From NCBI RefSeq assembly GCF_028747805.1, contig NZ_CP114887.1, forward strand, positions 3,869,001 to 3,933,000: a DNA stretch of 64,000 bases, written 5' to 3'. This DNA is from Solibacillus daqui (GTDB lineage: Bacteria > Bacillota > Bacilli > Bacillales_A > Planococcaceae). The position numbers were made by a program, and so were the translations under genes. Below are positions 38,189 to 47,640 of this stretch, one piece after another. The first letter of the stretch is position 1. Each line of letters begins with the position of its first letter. The notes under the pieces were generated by a model, which was not told the origin of the DNA, did not search any database, and saw only the letters and a program-made list of their open reading frames with translations.

Positions 38189-39934
38189 CTATTTATTAAA
38201 TTTGCTAACTTCTTCCTCTAACTGCTCAGAAGTGTCTGTTAATTGTTTTGACATATTACCGATTGTCCCAAGAGTTGCTTGTTGATTTTCTACGTTTTCA
38301 ACAATAGCCTCATAGCCACCTAAAATTTCTTTAGCACTAGATGACAAGGTTACAATCATAGCTGTTGTTTCCTCTACACCTGCTGATATTTCTTCTGACG
38401 AACTTGATACATTTTGTAATTTGGCTGAGATATCCGTATTAAAGTTAAGAATTTTATTAAACATTTCACTTGTTTCTTGTGTTAATAATCTGCCCGTTGA
38501 AACTTCATTCTGAATTCCAGACATAACTGTTTCGGCTTCTTTTACAGAAGCGCGTACTCTATTGACTAATTCACGAATATCTTCTGTCGACTGTGCGGAT
38601 TGTTCAGAAAGCTTTTTAACCTCTTGAGCGACTACTGCAAATCCTTTTCCATGCTCTCCCGCTCTTGCTGCTTCTATACTTGCGTTTAATGCAAGTAAGT
38701 TCGTATTGCTTGAAATCGAATTAATAACTGTTAGAATTGTTCCAATTTCATCTGATAGTTGTACTAAAGTTTCGATCGTTCTATTTGATTCTTCAACATC
38801 ATTTTTAATAGATAACATTTGGTCCGATACTTTTTCTGTTAGTACTTTACCATTTTCAGTATAAGAAATAACTTCTTCTGAATATTTGTATACATCCGCT
38901 ACATTTGAAGCGATTTCCTGTACTTGTTTTGACATGTCTTCCATTGAATATGCCGCTTCCTCAATAGAAGTTTCCTGTCCACTTAAAGTAATCTTCATAT
39001 TATTTACTGAATCCGTGATCTTTTCAGATGATTCGTAAGTTGCATTAAATGTATTGTCTAATTCTTCAGCTCCTGTTTTTAAAGTAGATGCTGAATTACT
39101 AACCCCTTTTACCATATGAATCAACGAGTTGATCATGTTGTTGAAGCTTGCATTTACAGTTCCTAATTCGTCTTTACTTTCTGGTAAGTCAGATTTCAAC
39201 TCGCCATTACTAGCTTTATTAATGCCAACCAATAGGTACTGCAATGGTTTTAATTGCTGTTTAACAATAAAGTATTGAGCTACAATGACTAGAATAAGTA
39301 GGACCGATAACACAATAAGGGACATTTTTAATAAATCTATTTGACCTTTACCGATACTAGATGCATCTACATCAATTGCATAATAAGCAAATAATTCATT
39401 ATTACTATCAAGGATAGGATACATAAATGTTAACCACGTACCAAAATCATCTTTGTAAATTTCAGTGAATTGAGGTTCTTTTGTTTCTTTTAACTTCGTT
39501 AGACCGTCTACTACTAAGCCTGGTTGTTCATACATGTCACCGACAACCATACCTTCAGAACTAAACGCTTCCCATAAATCTGTGTCAAAAGCAATTAAAG
39601 AGGTTTCATTTCCCTTGTCCCCACCTAGTTCAGTTCCGAAAATGTAACCGTGTGATACTGATGGATTATATTCACTCATTTTATCGAACATATCTGTATA
39701 TTCCATATGAGTTTTACCTTTAATATCAGTATCTTCAGCTAATTCCTCAATTACTGCACCGTCCATTTGCTCATACCAAGATTCTGATATAGCTTTTGTT
39801 TGGCTACGCAATTGCTCTTTCAAAAGACTACCTTGAATGAAATAGCTAACTCCTATTAGAAATAAACTTATCAGTACAATTCCCGAAACAGTTGACATCA
39901 TACTTTTCTTAAAAAACGTCATATTTTTAAACAT
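38189..39934 (-). CDS. Methyl-accepting chemotaxis receptor
   Basis: This 581-residue transmembrane receptor has helix 1 (about 12-33), an extracellular sensing domain of about 170 residues (dCache/sCache-like), helix 2 (about 203-223), HAMP (about 224-276), and a cytoplasmic signalling hairpin whose tip is [20 protein letters not shown]. It ends in SKFNK, without a CheR-tethering pentapeptide. It is followed after 80 nt by the NRPS gene on the same strand with no terminator, suggesting cotranscription. Ligand unknown. Confidence 0.93.
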   Translation of the reverse strand: MFKNMTFFKKSMMSTVSGIVLISLFLIGVSYFIQGSLLKEQLRSQTKAISESWYEQMDGAVIEELAEDTDIKGKTHMEYTDMFDKMSEYNPSVSHGYIFGTELGGDKGNETSLIAFDTDLWEAFSSEGMVVGDMYEQPGLVVDGLTKLKETKEPQFTEIYKDDFGTWLTFMYPILDSNNELFAYYAIDVDASSIGKGQIDLLKMSLIVLSVLLILVIVAQYFIVKQQLKPLQYLLVGINKASNGELKSDLPESKDELGTVNASFNNMINSLIHMVKGVSNSASTLKTGAEELDNTFNATYESSEKITDSVNNMKITLSGQETSIEEAAYSMEDMSKQVQEIASNVADVYKYSEEVISYTENGKVLTEKVSDQMLSIKNDVEESNRTIETLVQLSDEIGTILTVINSISSNTNLLALNASIEAARAGEHGKGFAVVAQEVKKLSEQSAQSTEDIRELVNRVRASVKEAETVMSGIQNEVSTGRLLTQETSEMFNKILNFNTDISAKLQNVSSSSEEISAGVEETTAMIVTLSSSAKEILGGYEAIVENVENQQATLGTIGNMSKQLTDTSEQLEEEVSKFNK

Positions 39935-40263
39935 AAATTTCTCCTAAAAATTATATTGTAATATTACGTTATAGTATCAAGTTGTTATATAATTTGTTGC
40001 TTTACTTCCTATAAAACTATTTATTTTCCCTCCCTAAAAACAACTCCAAATAACGCTAACAACTTTAAACTATACCATTAAACCTATAATTTCCCAAGTG
40101 AATATAGTCATTTGGGTTGTTCTTAAAAAATCATTACTTTTTTTAAAATAGGTAAAATTAATCAATTTATTGTTGGTTTATTATTAATTAAATTCCGCAT
40201 ATCCATCCAGAATTATTAAACAAACTTTGTTTGACATAATGGAACCCACTAATATCGCACAAA
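39935..40263. other. Intergenic upstream of the MCP gene
   Basis: About 330 nt presumed to carry the MCP-NRPS promoter. Poly-T and AT-rich tracts are present, but no clear -35/-10 pair or repeat stands out. Confidence 0.4.
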
Positions 40264-40293
40264 AAAACCAATCTCTGTGAGAAGATTGGTTTT
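40264..40293 (-). terminator. Terminator hairpin
   Basis: AAAACCAATCT (40264-40274) pairs with AGATTGGTTTT (40283-40293), with T runs at both ends. It lies 274 nt downstream of fosB. Confidence 0.75.
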
Positions 40294-40404
40294 TTATATA
40301 AGTCATTTGAATTTCTACAAATAAGAACAGCTCATACAGTTTGGCTTGGGGGTGATCTTATAAAAATTCAATAATTGCATGTACAATTGATGGACAAAGG
40401 CAAT

Positions 40405-40433
40405 AACTCAACTCCTACTGATAGGATTGAGTT
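40405..40433. terminator. Hairpin
   Basis: AACTCAACTCCTA and TAGGATTGAGTT form an imperfect stem. A possible fosB transcript end; the surrounding 40434-40566 contains a 45-codon open stretch on the minus strand with no start. Confidence 0.45.
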
Positions 40434-40566
40434 TTAAATATGATATATGATATTAATTTGTTCGGCAATATTAACAATGAGTAACGACTCATTCACCTGT
40501 TCGATTGAAATATTGTTTGCTCCAAAGTGGGCTACAAACGTTGCTTTTAGAATTGAAGAAATCCAC

Positions 40567-40989
40567 CTAATCGAAAAACTCCATATATGTTTTGTCATCT
40601 TTATAGTAATCTAATCTATCTTGTAATGTACCTGTATGAAATTCAAATTTATGTCCATCTAAGTCCGTAAAATAAATGGACTTTTTATCCCTTTCATCTC
40701 TCTGACGACTTGACAAGATATTTACATTTAAGTTCTTTAATTTATCGTACATTTTATTAAAATCTTCTTCTTTAATTGAAAAAGCGATATGAGTGTAGGA
40801 TTGGTGTATTTCATTACGGGGTATGCCTCGCTCTACATTCAGAGCAAACCACATTCCATTTACATCGAAGTAAGCCGTTTTCCTACCCTTTACTAATAAT
40901 TTAGCGTCAAATACATTTTGATAAAACTCAATAGATTTTTCTAAATCAGAAACAGAAAATAAAAAATGATTAAGCCCTTTAATTGACAT
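40567..40989 (-). CDS. fosB: Fosfomycin-modifying bacillithiol transferase (FosB)
   Basis: This 140-residue VOC-family protein closely matches FosB, the Mn2+-dependent enzyme that opens fosfomycin's epoxide with bacillithiol. Metal ligands are in the expected places: His8 (LNHFLF), His67 (YTHIAF) and Glu116 ([15 protein letters not shown]). The length is typical. The ribosome site GAGGTGG precedes the start. Bacillithiol use is known for the family; activity here is inferred. It appears to be a single-gene unit and is a known chromosomal resistance determinant in Bacillales. Confidence 0.92.
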   Translation of the reverse strand: MSIKGLNHFLFSVSDLEKSIEFYQNVFDAKLLVKGRKTAYFDVNGMWFALNVERGIPRNEIHQSYTHIAFSIKEEDFNKMYDKLKNLNVNILSSRQRDERDKKSIYFTDLDGHKFEFHTGTLQDRLDYYKDDKTYMEFFD

Positions 40990-41125
40990 CTTTCCACCTC
41001 AATAAAATTTCATCCTTAATTACAATATAAATCTTTGCACTCCTGCATGGAAATAGCAATTTTTCGATTCCTGCACTGGCTGAAGAAGTAATCATCATGA
41101 AGAATTGGGTTCAAACAACTAATTT

Positions 41126-41235
41126 CTATTCTCTATGCAGATACAATTCTTTTCCCCGTTCCATACCTACTGAAATATCGTTACTTATTTTAGATTCCCG
41201 TAAAGTTAATACACATTTTCCAATTACTACTGTAA
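41126..41235 (-). other. Short open stretch, possible gene relic
   Basis: Minus-strand codons read VVIGKCVLTLRESKISNDIS then MERGKELYLHRE and a TAG. There is no ribosome site or start beyond the terminator at its right edge. It may be the tail of a decayed gene. Product not recognised. The rest of 40990-41238 shows nothing else. Confidence 0.25.
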
Positions 41236-41240
41236 AAGCA

Positions 41241-41279
41241 AAAAGGCAACTATCAGCTTTGCACTGAAGTTGCCTTTTG
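41241..41279 (-). terminator. Rho-independent terminator
   Basis: AAAAGGCAACT (41241-41251) pairs with AGTTGCCTTTT (41268-41278), downstream of the esterase gene. Confidence 0.8.
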
Positions 41280-41321
41280 TATTCGCAATTTTAACATGAC
41301 TATGTGAACAGGTGAATGATT

Positions 41322-42296
41322 TTATTTTACTTCTTCCACTTGTTCAGACCCTACCTTCACTCGGTCAAGGCCAACTTTAATGGCATTTATATATTCCTGT
41401 ACCACTTGTTGCGCTAATTCTGATTGTGGATTTAGCACTTCAAAACCATGATAGGCACCTGGATATAGATGGAATTCCACATCAACGCCTGCCTGTGCTA
41501 ATTTTGTCACGTATGCAATTGTTTCATCTCGGAAAGGATCTAACTGACCTACGCATGTATACGTATATGGTAAATTGCTATAATCTTCCGCGCGCGATGG
41601 TGCAGCATAAATCGGTATATTGTCGTTACCATATAACTCGCCTAAATAGCATGTCCAACCAAAATCATTTGTTTTTTGATTCCAAATCATGCCCTCTTTA
41701 ATTTCATTGGCAGAAGGTGTATCATTGCCATCATTAATCATTGGATACAATGGCATTTGGAAACAGATCGAAGGGTAAGCTCGATCACGTGCTAGTAACG
41801 TTAAACCAGCAGTCAAACCACCGCCCGCACTTGCACCAGCTACACCAATTCGATTGGCATCCACTTGTAATTCTTTCACGTGATCTGCAATCCAGGTTAA
41901 AGCACTATAGCAGTCCTCTAATGGAGCAGGATATGGGTGTTCTGGCGCTAATCGATAATCCACTGAAACGACCACACAATTCGACGTTTCAACAACTTGT
42001 ACACAAAGATGATCATTATCTTCAATACTACCTAAAATATATCCGCCACCATGGATCCAAAGCAAAGCCGGTAAGTCTGTATCTTGGTTTGCAGGCTTAT
42101 AAATGCGAATACGTATCTCATTGTCATCAATACCTGTAATGATTTTATCCAAAATAGTTACTGTTTCCGTGCTCGTTAAAGACGGTTTTAATTGCACCAT
42201 TCCTTCACGAATAACCGATAAGTCTTCCACTTTAAATTCAAAATTTTGAAAGGATTCTAACCCGGGTAAAAATTCAGGATTTACTCTGCTTTTCAT
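41322..42296 (-). CDS. Alpha/beta hydrolase, HSL-family esterase
   Basis: A 324-residue hormone-sensitive-lipase-type esterase. The oxyanion motif is LLWIHGGGYILG, the nucleophile elbow GVAGASAGGG (Ser in GASAG), the acid in the LDPFRDE loop and the His in YPGAYHGFE. There is no signal peptide, so it is cytoplasmic. Such enzymes hydrolyse short-chain acyl esters. The ribosome site GGGGGA is close upstream. It is flanked by terminators and stands alone. Confidence 0.92.
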   Translation of the reverse strand: MKSRVNPEFLPGLESFQNFEFKVEDLSVIREGMVQLKPSLTSTETVTILDKIITGIDDNEIRIRIYKPANQDTDLPALLWIHGGGYILGSIEDNDHLCVQVVETSNCVVVSVDYRLAPEHPYPAPLEDCYSALTWIADHVKELQVDANRIGVAGASAGGGLTAGLTLLARDRAYPSICFQMPLYPMINDGNDTPSANEIKEGMIWNQKTNDFGWTCYLGELYGNDNIPIYAAPSRAEDYSNLPYTYTCVGQLDPFRDETIAYVTKLAQAGVDVEFHLYPGAYHGFEVLNPQSELAQQVVQEYINAIKVGLDRVKVGSEQVEEVK

Positions 42297-42510
42297 ACTA
42301 TTCCCCCATAGTCTCTGTCAATTTTGACTCTCTGTACTAATCTATTCATTCAATTAAGTAATTAGTACAGCTTCAAAAACAACAATACTTTACTCATGTT
42401 ATAGAAGTATTTTTCTTATAAATGAAAGGAACGTTTGGTCTATAAAAGGAGTGGTGCATGGGAGACTATTTGTTTCGTTAAGTCACCTAAAAAATATCAT
42501 ATATTCTTTC

Positions 42511-43287
42511 TTATTTTATAGTTGGTGACTGGTATCCGTATGAGTATGCGAGACAGTCAAAACCACATTTTTCTAGGATTGGTTTACTCATTGGGCTGGC
42601 GTCAACAGTAAGGAAAGGATGTCCCTTCTCATAGGCCTTTTGTGCACGAGCAGCCAGTAACTTGGTGTAATAACCTTTTCCTCGAAATAACGGTAGCGTT
42701 GACCCTCCCCAAAGACTAGCAAAGGATGAATTAGTCTCCAAGTACATCCAAGCCGCGCTAACAAGCTGCTCTTCTTCATAGATTCCGTAAAGATATAATG
42801 TGTCAGGACTACTCTGTTTATCTCGCCAAAGCCTTTTTCCAAGCTCCTCGTGAGACTCGTTCCAGATGGCATCTTCTAGATTCACAATATGTTGAATACC
42901 TTGTTCGTCTGTTATTTCCTTTACATCAAGGAGTTGGCTATCCATTAGCAAAGGATGCGCATCCGTTAATTTCATGACCATAAGCGCTTCAGGCTCACCA
43001 CCTGTAAACCCTTCCTGTTCAAGTAAGTCCTTCAAATAATCTGGCTTATCATAGCTATACACCTTCCACTCAAAATCCTGCTTAAGATTATTAAAATAGT
43101 TTAATTCATTTTTAATAACCGCTTTCACATTGACGTTATTTACATTCGAATCAATAATAAAACCCGATTCACCAAATTCTGAAATGTGGCGCACTACATG
43201 CTCAGTTTCTTCTCTTATGTATCCAGGTGTTTGAGCCTCGTATCTAAGTTCTTTATGAAACAGTGAAACTAATTCGTTCTTATTCAT
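42511..43287 (-). CDS. Two-domain GNAT N-acetyltransferase
   Basis: This 258-residue protein has a degenerate N-terminal half and a C-terminal GNAT domain with WGGSTLPLFRGKGYYTKLLA as the acetyl-CoA site and ASPMSKPILEKCGF near the end. The ribosome site AAGGAGC lies 8 nt before the start. A decayed copy of its C-terminal two-thirds lies 4.5 kb away at 47053-47486. Substrate unknown. Confidence 0.87.
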   Translation of the reverse strand: MNKNELVSLFHKELRYEAQTPGYIREETEHVVRHISEFGESGFIIDSNVNNVNVKAVIKNELNYFNNLKQDFEWKVYSYDKPDYLKDLLEQEGFTGGEPEALMVMKLTDAHPLLMDSQLLDVKEITDEQGIQHIVNLEDAIWNESHEELGKRLWRDKQSSPDTLYLYGIYEEEQLVSAAWMYLETNSSFASLWGGSTLPLFRGKGYYTKLLAARAQKAYEKGHPFLTVDASPMSKPILEKCGFDCLAYSYGYQSPTIK

Positions 43288-43542
43288 TGTCGAGCTCCTT
43301 TCAGGTTAAAATAACATAAATATAACTAGAGGTGTGGCTTGCTCTACGTTAAGGGCAAGCCACACTATATATAATTAAACCCCTTGTATCAACATAATAT
43401 CACCTTAAAAAACCTCTTCTTTACTACATAACAATTCATTCTTCCACTAACATTCCTTTTTTGTTTAAGTAACATTATTCAAAAGTTCAGCATTGTGCTT
43501 CGCCTGTCCCTTAACAAACGCGCCTGATTCTGGAATAATCTC

Positions 43543-43773
43543 TTAAGGAGCAAATAGGAAAGGCAGTAAAGTTGACAGCGAGAAAAGAAGGATAATTATG
43601 TTTCCAAATAGAGCAATTACTCTAAGTTTGGTTCGAACCTGTAAATAATAAAAAGTAAAAAACAAAGCTATTAATGCGTATGGTAATAAATTGCTACCCG
43701 TTGCTATGGCTGAACCTAAAACCAACAATACAATTAGCCCTGAAATAATATTGAATATGTGTATTTTTTTCAT
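43543..43773 (-). CDS. Small two-helix membrane protein
   Basis: A 76-residue protein with about two to three helices (HIFNIISGLIVLLVLGSA, LPYALIALFFTFYYL, and VIALFGNIIILLFSL). The frame opens at 43884, but the ATG at 43773 has GGGAG 9 nt upstream and starts MKKIHIF, so it is preferred. No family recognised. Confidence 0.6.
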   Translation of the reverse strand: MKKIHIFNIISGLIVLLVLGSAIATGSNLLPYALIALFFTFYYLQVRTKLRVIALFGNIIILLFSLSTLLPFLFAP

Positions 43774-44146
43774 TTTATCATTCTCCCTTCGAAAGCAATG
43801 ATCTTCAATTATCTGGCCCGTTTGTTTATGAGTGGTCAGCTTTGGTATGTTCCCTTTTCTTCTGTTGAGAAAATTCGCCATCAAATAAACAATTCCTCCT
43901 CTGTTATAAATTCCCTCCCTAATTTCATTAAATCTTAAGAAATGCCCTAAGTTTTTATTAATATTTTCTTTTTATAATTAGTACTATCTTGATGGAAGGA
44001 AGATGACATATTAAAAAACCATTACTAAAACACAGATTTTTTGATGATAATGTAATTTAGTCCAACAGGTCCCCCAGTTGTCCAGATCAACAGGAAATTC
44101 TATCGTAAAAAGCTTTTACTACTAATATATGAGGAGTCAAATAAAT

Positions 44147-44830
44147 ATGATAAAAAAAATAGCCACAATTGCATTTGCATTACTAATGATGATTCTAATA
44201 GTTTCTGGCTGTTTCGGAAATGAACAAAACAAAAAACAAAAACAACAGGAAGTACTTACTGTCGATGATCCTGAAAGTATCACGGTTCTTGTCAACAAAC
44301 AATATGCTTTTCCGGAAGGCTATGAACCGAAAGATCTCGTTTATCCAAATGCTCCATTTATATTTAATGAAAAAATAGAAAAAAGAATGATGAGAGAAGA
44401 AGCAGCGAAGTATCTCGAAAAAATGTTCCATGCGGCGAATCAGCAGAATATTCATCTTGCAGGTGTTTCAGCCTATCGTTCTTCTCAAACTCAAACAGTC
44501 CTATTTAATAATTATGTTGAAAGAGATGGAATCGAAAAAGCAAGAACATATAGTGCTGTTCCTGGAACAAGCGAACATCAATCAGGATTAGCAATTGACG
44601 TTAGTGGATCTGATGGTTCTTGTGCAGCAGAGGACTGTTTCGCGAATACAGAAGAGGCAGCATGGCTTGAAGATAACGCCCATAAATATGGATATATCAT
44701 TCGCTTTCCAAAGGACAAAGAAAATATTACCGGTTACCAATATGAACCATGGCATATTCGTTATGTTGGTGTAAATTTATCCACTGAGTTATACAATAAA
44801 GGGTTAACATTAGAAGAATATTATGAGTAG
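44147..44830 (+). CDS. D-alanyl-D-alanine carboxypeptidase lipoprotein (VanY/LdcB-like)
   Basis: A 227-residue lipoprotein of peptidase family M15B. The signal peptide ends in LIVSGC. The zinc-site motifs are SEHQSGLAIDVSG (SxHxxGxAxD) and EPWHIRYVG (ExWH). Members remove the terminal D-Ala from peptidoglycan stem peptides. GAGGAG precedes the ATG at 44147; an ATG at 44129 abuts it and is unlikely. It precedes the sigV-like pair by about 380 nt, but a strong terminator lies between. Confidence 0.9.
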   Translation: MIKKIATIAFALLMMILIVSGCFGNEQNKKQKQQEVLTVDDPESITVLVNKQYAFPEGYEPKDLVYPNAPFIFNEKIEKRMMREEAAKYLEKMFHAANQQNIHLAGVSAYRSSQTQTVLFNNYVERDGIEKARTYSAVPGTSEHQSGLAIDVSGSDGSCAAEDCFANTEEAAWLEDNAHKYGYIIRFPKDKENITGYQYEPWHIRYVGVNLSTELYNKGLTLEEYYE

Positions 44831-44879
44831 CACCTGTAAGCAGAGAGTGAAAATAACAATGAGTATCTTAAAGAAGTAA

Positions 44880-44950
44880 AATTTCTCCAATGATAGGTGT
44901 GGGAGAAATTAATTTAGTGGGCCCCCATTGAAAAATGGGGGCTCTTTTTA
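44880..44950 (+). terminator. Two tandem terminator hairpins
   Basis: AATTTCTCC/GGAGAAATT (44880-44910), then GCCCCCATT/AATGGGGGC (44921-44929 with 44934-44942) followed by CTCTTTTTA. The second is the stronger. Confidence 0.85.
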
Positions 44951-44987
44951 ATCTGTTAAGTAAAGAAGTATAAGGGAGAAATTAAGA

Positions 44988-45035
44988 ATGAAAAAGTGGG
45001 GCTTTTTATTAATTTTTGCAATCAAGGGGGGCTGA
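44988..45035 (+). pseudogene. 5' stub of a gene (15 codons)
   Basis: ATG with a good AAGGGAG ribosome site gives MKKWGFLLIFAIKGG and a stop. It looks like a signal peptide start cut off after 15 residues. No longer frame continues. The remaining gap to 45213 holds only the presumed sigV promoter. Confidence 0.3.
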
Positions 45036-45213
45036 CTATTTAAATACGTTGTTTTAATACGGACTTACTTTGTTTTGGTATGTCACTACTTTGGAATGAT
45101 CAAACTTATCTCATCTTAGGGTAAGTTTTTTATTGCTATCAACTTTTTCTCCCCTTTCACACGTCTAGTAGTTGTATACAATTTGAAAAAGTTTAAAAGG
45201 AGCTTCTTAGGAC

Positions 45214-45732
45214 ATGAAAACAAGAAATGCATTTCAACATGAAGAAATATTTGTCCAGTTTATTCGCGAACAGAAAGAACGTTTTTATTTGCTCGCGTAT
45301 AACTATACGAAAAATGAACAGGACGCACTTGATGTTGTACAAGACAGTATTCAAAAAGCAATGCTTTCTCTCGATCGACTAGAAAATGTCGAGAATATGA
45401 AAAGCTGGTTTTATAAAATCGTTGTACGTACAGCCATTGATTTTTTACGTAAGCATAAACGCTTACAGGTGACAGACGATGATACATTGCAAAATTTAAC
45501 ACCTGCACAAGAGGACGTCTACGAAAACGTTGATTTAGAGCATGCGTTAGACGAGTTACCTCAAATGTATCGTGAAGTTGTCATTTTACACTATTTTGAA
45601 GATTTAAAGCTCGCTGATGTAGCTAATATCCTTAACATTAAGTTGAGTACAGCCAAATCTCGCCTTTATAAAGCGTTAAAACTCTTAAAAATTCAATTGC
45701 AAGATGTGAAAGGAGAAACAGCACATGGATGA
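45214..45732 (+). CDS. sigV: ECF sigma factor, SigV-like
   Basis: This 172-residue ECF sigma closely matches B. subtilis SigV, with LAYNYTKNEQDALDVVQDSI (region 2) and LADVANILNIKLSTAKSRLY (region 4). SigV responds to lysozyme and raises wall-modifying enzymes such as OatA. The stop overlaps the anti-sigma start by 8 nt. A CGTCTA lies at 45161-45172, but the -35 spacing is 18 nt, so the promoter is uncertain. Assignment to SigV rests on similarity of both partners. Confidence 0.82.
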   Translation: MKTRNAFQHEEIFVQFIREQKERFYLLAYNYTKNEQDALDVVQDSIQKAMLSLDRLENVENMKSWFYKIVVRTAIDFLRKHKRLQVTDDDTLQNLTPAQEDVYENVDLEHALDELPQMYREVVILHYFEDLKLADVANILNIKLSTAKSRLYKALKLLKIQLQDVKGETAHG

Positions 45733-46612
45733 AAAATTAAAAGAATTAGAAAAACAATATAATGAGGTACCTATTCCAAAAGAGCTTGATTTTGTAGTTG
45801 AAAAAGCACTAAAGCAAGGCAAAAAGAAGAGAAAAAACCGAGCACCCCAATGGTTACTTGGATCTGCAGCGGCCGCAATCCTTTTTACAGCTAGTTTAAA
45901 TGCCAGTCCTGCAATGGCGCAAAAACTTTCAGAAATCCCTGTTGTTGGTAGCATCGTCAAAGTTTTAACATGGACTGAATATGAAGTAAAAGAAGAAACA
46001 TATGATGCTAACATTAAAGTACCTTCTATCGAAAACTTAGAAAATAAAGAACTTGCCAATACTTTAAATGAAAAATACCGTTCAGAAGGTAAGGCTCTAT
46101 ATGATGCATTTGTTTCTGACGTTGAATATGTAAAGGGACAGGGAGGTGGTCATGTAGGGATAGATAGCGGTTATGAAATCAAAACAGATAATGATCAAAT
46201 CTTATCGATTGGCCGTTATACCGTCAATACCGTTGGATCGTCTTCAACAACTATGCACTACGATACAATTGATAGACAAAATGAAATTTTAATTACACTA
46301 CCGATGTTATTTAAAGACGATAGTTATATTAAAACGATCAGTGAAAACATTATTGAACAAATGCGTGAACAAGCTGCATCCGACCCAGATAAAAAGTACT
46401 GGGTAATAGGAGGAGGTCTCCCTGATGAAGAAGTAATAGATGGATTTACAGCTATTAAAGCTGATCAACAATTCTATATTTCTGATAAAGGTAAACTTGT
46501 TATTTCCTTCGATAAATACGAAGTAGCACAAGGCTATATGGGTATAGTAGAATTCGAAATCCCAACCGATGTCCTAAAAAATGATCTTGTAAGTTCTGAA
46601 TATATTCATTAA
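45725..46612 (+). CDS. rsiV: Anti-sigma factor, RsiV-like (DUF3298)
   Basis: A 295-residue anti-sigma. The N-terminal cytoplasmic segment (about 1-40) has VPIPKELDFVVEKALKQGKK, a helix lies near 43-62, and the DUF3298 outer domain (about 85-295) contains GVDSGYEIKTDNDQILSIGR-like sequence and GYMGIVEFEIP. In B. subtilis RsiV binds lysozyme directly and is then cleaved to release SigV. It overlaps sigV. A terminator follows. Confidence 0.85.
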   Translation: MDEKLKELEKQYNEVPIPKELDFVVEKALKQGKKKRKNRAPQWLLGSAAAAILFTASLNASPAMAQKLSEIPVVGSIVKVLTWTEYEVKEETYDANIKVPSIENLENKELANTLNEKYRSEGKALYDAFVSDVEYVKGQGGGHVGIDSGYEIKTDNDQILSIGRYTVNTVGSSSTTMHYDTIDRQNEILITLPMLFKDDSYIKTISENIIEQMREQAASDPDKKYWVIGGGLPDEEVIDGFTAIKADQQFYISDKGKLVISFDKYEVAQGYMGIVEFEIPTDVLKNDLVSSEYIH

Positions 46613-46640
46613 TTATATTGCTATAAAGCATAGTTCCAAA

Positions 46641-46685
46641 AACGAGGTATTTGACAACTAAATTGTCAAATACCTCGTTCTTTTA
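46641..46685 (+). terminator. Rho-independent terminator
   Basis: A 17-bp stem, AACGAGGTATTTGACAA (46641-46657) with TTGTCAAATACCTCGTT (46663-46679), then CTTTT. Confidence 0.88.
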
Positions 46686-46872
46686 CTTATGAAATACTCT
46701 TCTTTGATTCTTCTTTTAATGGGAGTCTGTCAATGGACTACACCTCACAAAATAATATTCACCCTTAACTTGATAGCTGAATTAATTCCGCTAGAAGTTG
46801 TACACTTAAATAGTTGTGACTTCCGTGTAATTCTTTAGTGTTCTACCTGTTAAATTGAAATGTTATTATTGA

Positions 46873-47028
46873 CTATAAAGTTAACCCACCATCTACAAGA
46901 ACAATCGAACCGGTCATATAACCTGCTTTTTCTGATGCTAAGAAAGCTACCATTTCAGCGAGTTCACTCGGCTCAGCATATCGTCCGATTCTCATATTTG
47001 GAAGCTCTTCAGGAGCTATAATCGCCAC
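46873..47028 (-). pseudogene. 3' fragment of an SDR-family oxidoreductase
   Basis: The minus frame reads [20 protein letters not shown] then [14 protein letters not shown] and TAG, the C-terminal end of short-chain dehydrogenases (GR.xxPxE.A..v.FL.S....MTG..i.vDGG). The catalytic YxxxK half is gone. It ends just before the duplicated acetyltransferase fragment, so this is a patch of gene debris. Confidence 0.82.
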
Positions 47029-47052
47029 TCATAGAGTTTTTCATAGAACCAT

Positions 47053-47486
47053 ATTATTTTATAGGTGGTGACTGGTATCCCTATGAGTATGCGAGACAGT
47101 CAAAACCGCATTTTTCTAGGATTGGTTTACTCATTGGACTGGCATCAACGGTAAGGAAAGGGTGGCCCTTTTCATAAGCCTTTTGTGCACGAGCAGCTAG
47201 TAGCTTGGTGTAATAACCTTTCCCTCGAAATAACGGCAGCGTTGACCCTCCCCAAAGACTAGCAAAGGATGAATTAGCCTCCAAGTACATCCAAGCCGCG
47301 CTAACCAGTTTCTCTTCTTCATAGATTCCGTAAAGAAATAATGTGTCAGGACTACTCTGTTTATCTCGCCAAAGTCTTTTTCCAAGCTCCTCATGAGACT
47401 CGTTCCAGATGACATCTTCTAAATCCACAATATGTTGAATCCCTTGTTCGTCTGTTATTTCCTTAACATCAAGGAATTGGCTATCC
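47053..47486 (-). pseudogene. Partial duplicate of the GNAT gene at 42511
   Basis: This 434-bp stretch matches 42510-42943 with scattered substitutions. The frame begins without the N-terminal third, and a TAC to TAG change near the end (YSYGY to YS-stop) cuts the product short. It reads SSFASLWGGSTLPLFRGKGY as in the intact gene. Sequence divergence starts exactly at CTATCC on one side, marking a recombination edge. Confidence 0.88.
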
Positions 47487-47595
47487 TTATCGTTGTTCTT
47501 ATTTGGAATAACGTCTCAAAATCGATTGGAATCGTATAGTTACCTCTTATTTATGTATAATTTTCAAATAATATTTACAAAGATAGATTTTTAGT

Positions 47596-47623
47596 GTTAA
47601 CCTAATTTTTGTATTAGGTTAAC
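47596..47623 (+). promoter_or_regulatory. BirA operator
   Basis: GTTAACCTAA (47596-47605), 8-nt spacer, TTAGGTTAAC (47614-47623) is a perfect inverted repeat matching the biotin-repressor BirA operator of Bacillota. TTTACA at 47574-47579 is a candidate -35, which would put the -10 inside the operator. It lies 17 nt before bioD. Confidence 0.88.
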
Positions 47624-47640
47624 GTAAAAGGAGATTAACA

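Noticed and set aside
38109..38189. N-terminal extension of the NRPS and overlap with the MCP gene
   Set aside because: TAGGAG lies before the ATG at 38108, and the extension is unlike adenylation domains.
43465..43546. 25-codon minus-strand stretch IIPESGAFVKGQAKHNAELL
   Set aside because: Too short to assign, no start and closed by a stop on its upstream side; could be chance.
45138..45166. SigV promoter candidate TCAAC...CGTCTA
   Set aside because: The spacing is 18 nt and the -35 poor; not reported as a feature.
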